From: Holophagales bacterium
Lineage (GTDB): Bacteria > Acidobacteriota > Thermoanaerobaculia > Multivoradales > Multivoraceae
Assembly (NCBI GenBank): GCA_009837885.1
Contig: VXSP01000006.1
Span: 1-64,000, forward strand
DNA length: 64,000 bases
Reading direction: 5' to 3'
Shown one piece after another: positions 63,880 to 64,000 of the stretch (its first letter is position 1; each line of letters begins with the position of its first letter). The position numbers were made by a program, and so were the translations under genes. A model generated the notes under the pieces. The model searched no databases. It was not told the DNA's origin and saw nothing but the letters and a program-made list of their open reading frames with translations.

Positions 63880-64000
63880 ATGACCCTGCCAGCGATCCGT
63901 CCCAAGCACAGCCCCCAGCGCGGCGGAGACGTCCTGCTCGAGGCGCTGACCGAGTACGGCATTCCGTTCCTGTTCGGCAATCCAGGTACGACCGAGAGCC
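63880..64000 (+). CDS. Thiamine-diphosphate-dependent enzyme, N-terminal fragment
   Basis: Only 40 residues are inside the window. GGDVLLEALTEYGIPFLFGN followed by PGTTES is the N-terminal pyrimidine-binding start of the acetolactate synthase / benzoylformate decarboxylase superfamily; the FGNPGTTE wording is closest to benzoylformate decarboxylase-type members. The exact reaction cannot be decided from this part. It diverges from aceA. Confidence 0.78.
   Translation, partial: MTLPAIRPKHSPQRGGDVLLEALTEYGIPFLFGNPGTTES

Overview
The window is about 64 kb of very GC-rich bacterial chromosome. It is densely packed, with short gaps and many ATGA or GTGA stop/start overlaps. I read 33 protein genes, one of them cut by the right edge, and saw no rRNA, tRNA or CRISPR array. 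The source looks like an uncultured Gram-negative bacterium with an outer membrane (autotransporter-type barrel, small beta-barrel protein, Sec signal peptides). The C-terminal add-on domain of one sorbosone-dehydrogenase-like protein, the HEVGH metalloprotease of the DUF5117/DUF4953 type, the many sulfatase-family and DUF3604 proteins and the long isocitrate lyase suggest Acidobacteriota, possibly Thermoanaerobaculia-like. That assignment is an inference and needs a marker-gene tree.

Layout. 0-4.7 kb: two divergent DUF3604 (PHP-like) exported proteins. 4.7-20.7 kb: a minus-strand cluster of six genes, starting with a ~3,150-residue repeat adhesin with a C-terminal autotransporter-like barrel and followed, 4 nt after its stop, by a GT2 glycosyltransferase, an O-antigen ligase/polymerase, a PglC/WcaJ-type phosphoglycosyl transferase, a second GT2 and a sulfotransferase. 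Its upstream region carries a 13-nt homopolymer. 20.9-25.5 kb: a second sulfotransferase, a formylglycine-type sulfatase, a RhuM-Fic protein and an FGE-fold protein. 25.6-29.3 kb: SRPBCC protein, LepA with a coupled small protein, and an arginase-family enzyme.

29.4-41.6 kb is a defence island: a compact three-gene module (MbcA/ParS-type antitoxin-like protein, unknown 131-residue protein, and an IrrE-like protein whose HExxH site is destroyed), an EVE-domain protein, and a two-gene system matching Druantia type III (DruH plus a 2,065-residue DruE helicase with a DUF1998/MZB domain). The three-gene module is the best candidate here for an undescribed system.

41.7-64 kb is mostly housekeeping and metabolism: a DUF4097 protein with a striking DTGSG repeat, EF-P with its beta-lysylation ligase EpmA, RNase D with a chorismate-lyase-like protein, a nucleotidyltransferase coupled to a Thr-type sulfatase-family hydrolase, an aspartate aminotransferase-like enzyme, two paralogous sorbosone-dehydrogenase-like proteins, an EamA transporter, FabI, an outer-membrane barrel, a DUF222/HNH endonuclease with palindromic insertions, an operon of isocitrate lyase, metalloprotease and M20 amidohydrolase, and the start of a ThDP enzyme.

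Two cross-cutting signals matter for reading the annotation. Several genes without a Shine-Dalgarno have a TAnnnT hexamer ending only 7-11 nt before the start codon, which suggests leaderless or nearly leaderless mRNAs and supports the starts chosen. Many genes inside operons start by stop/start overlap, including one that seems to use CTG.
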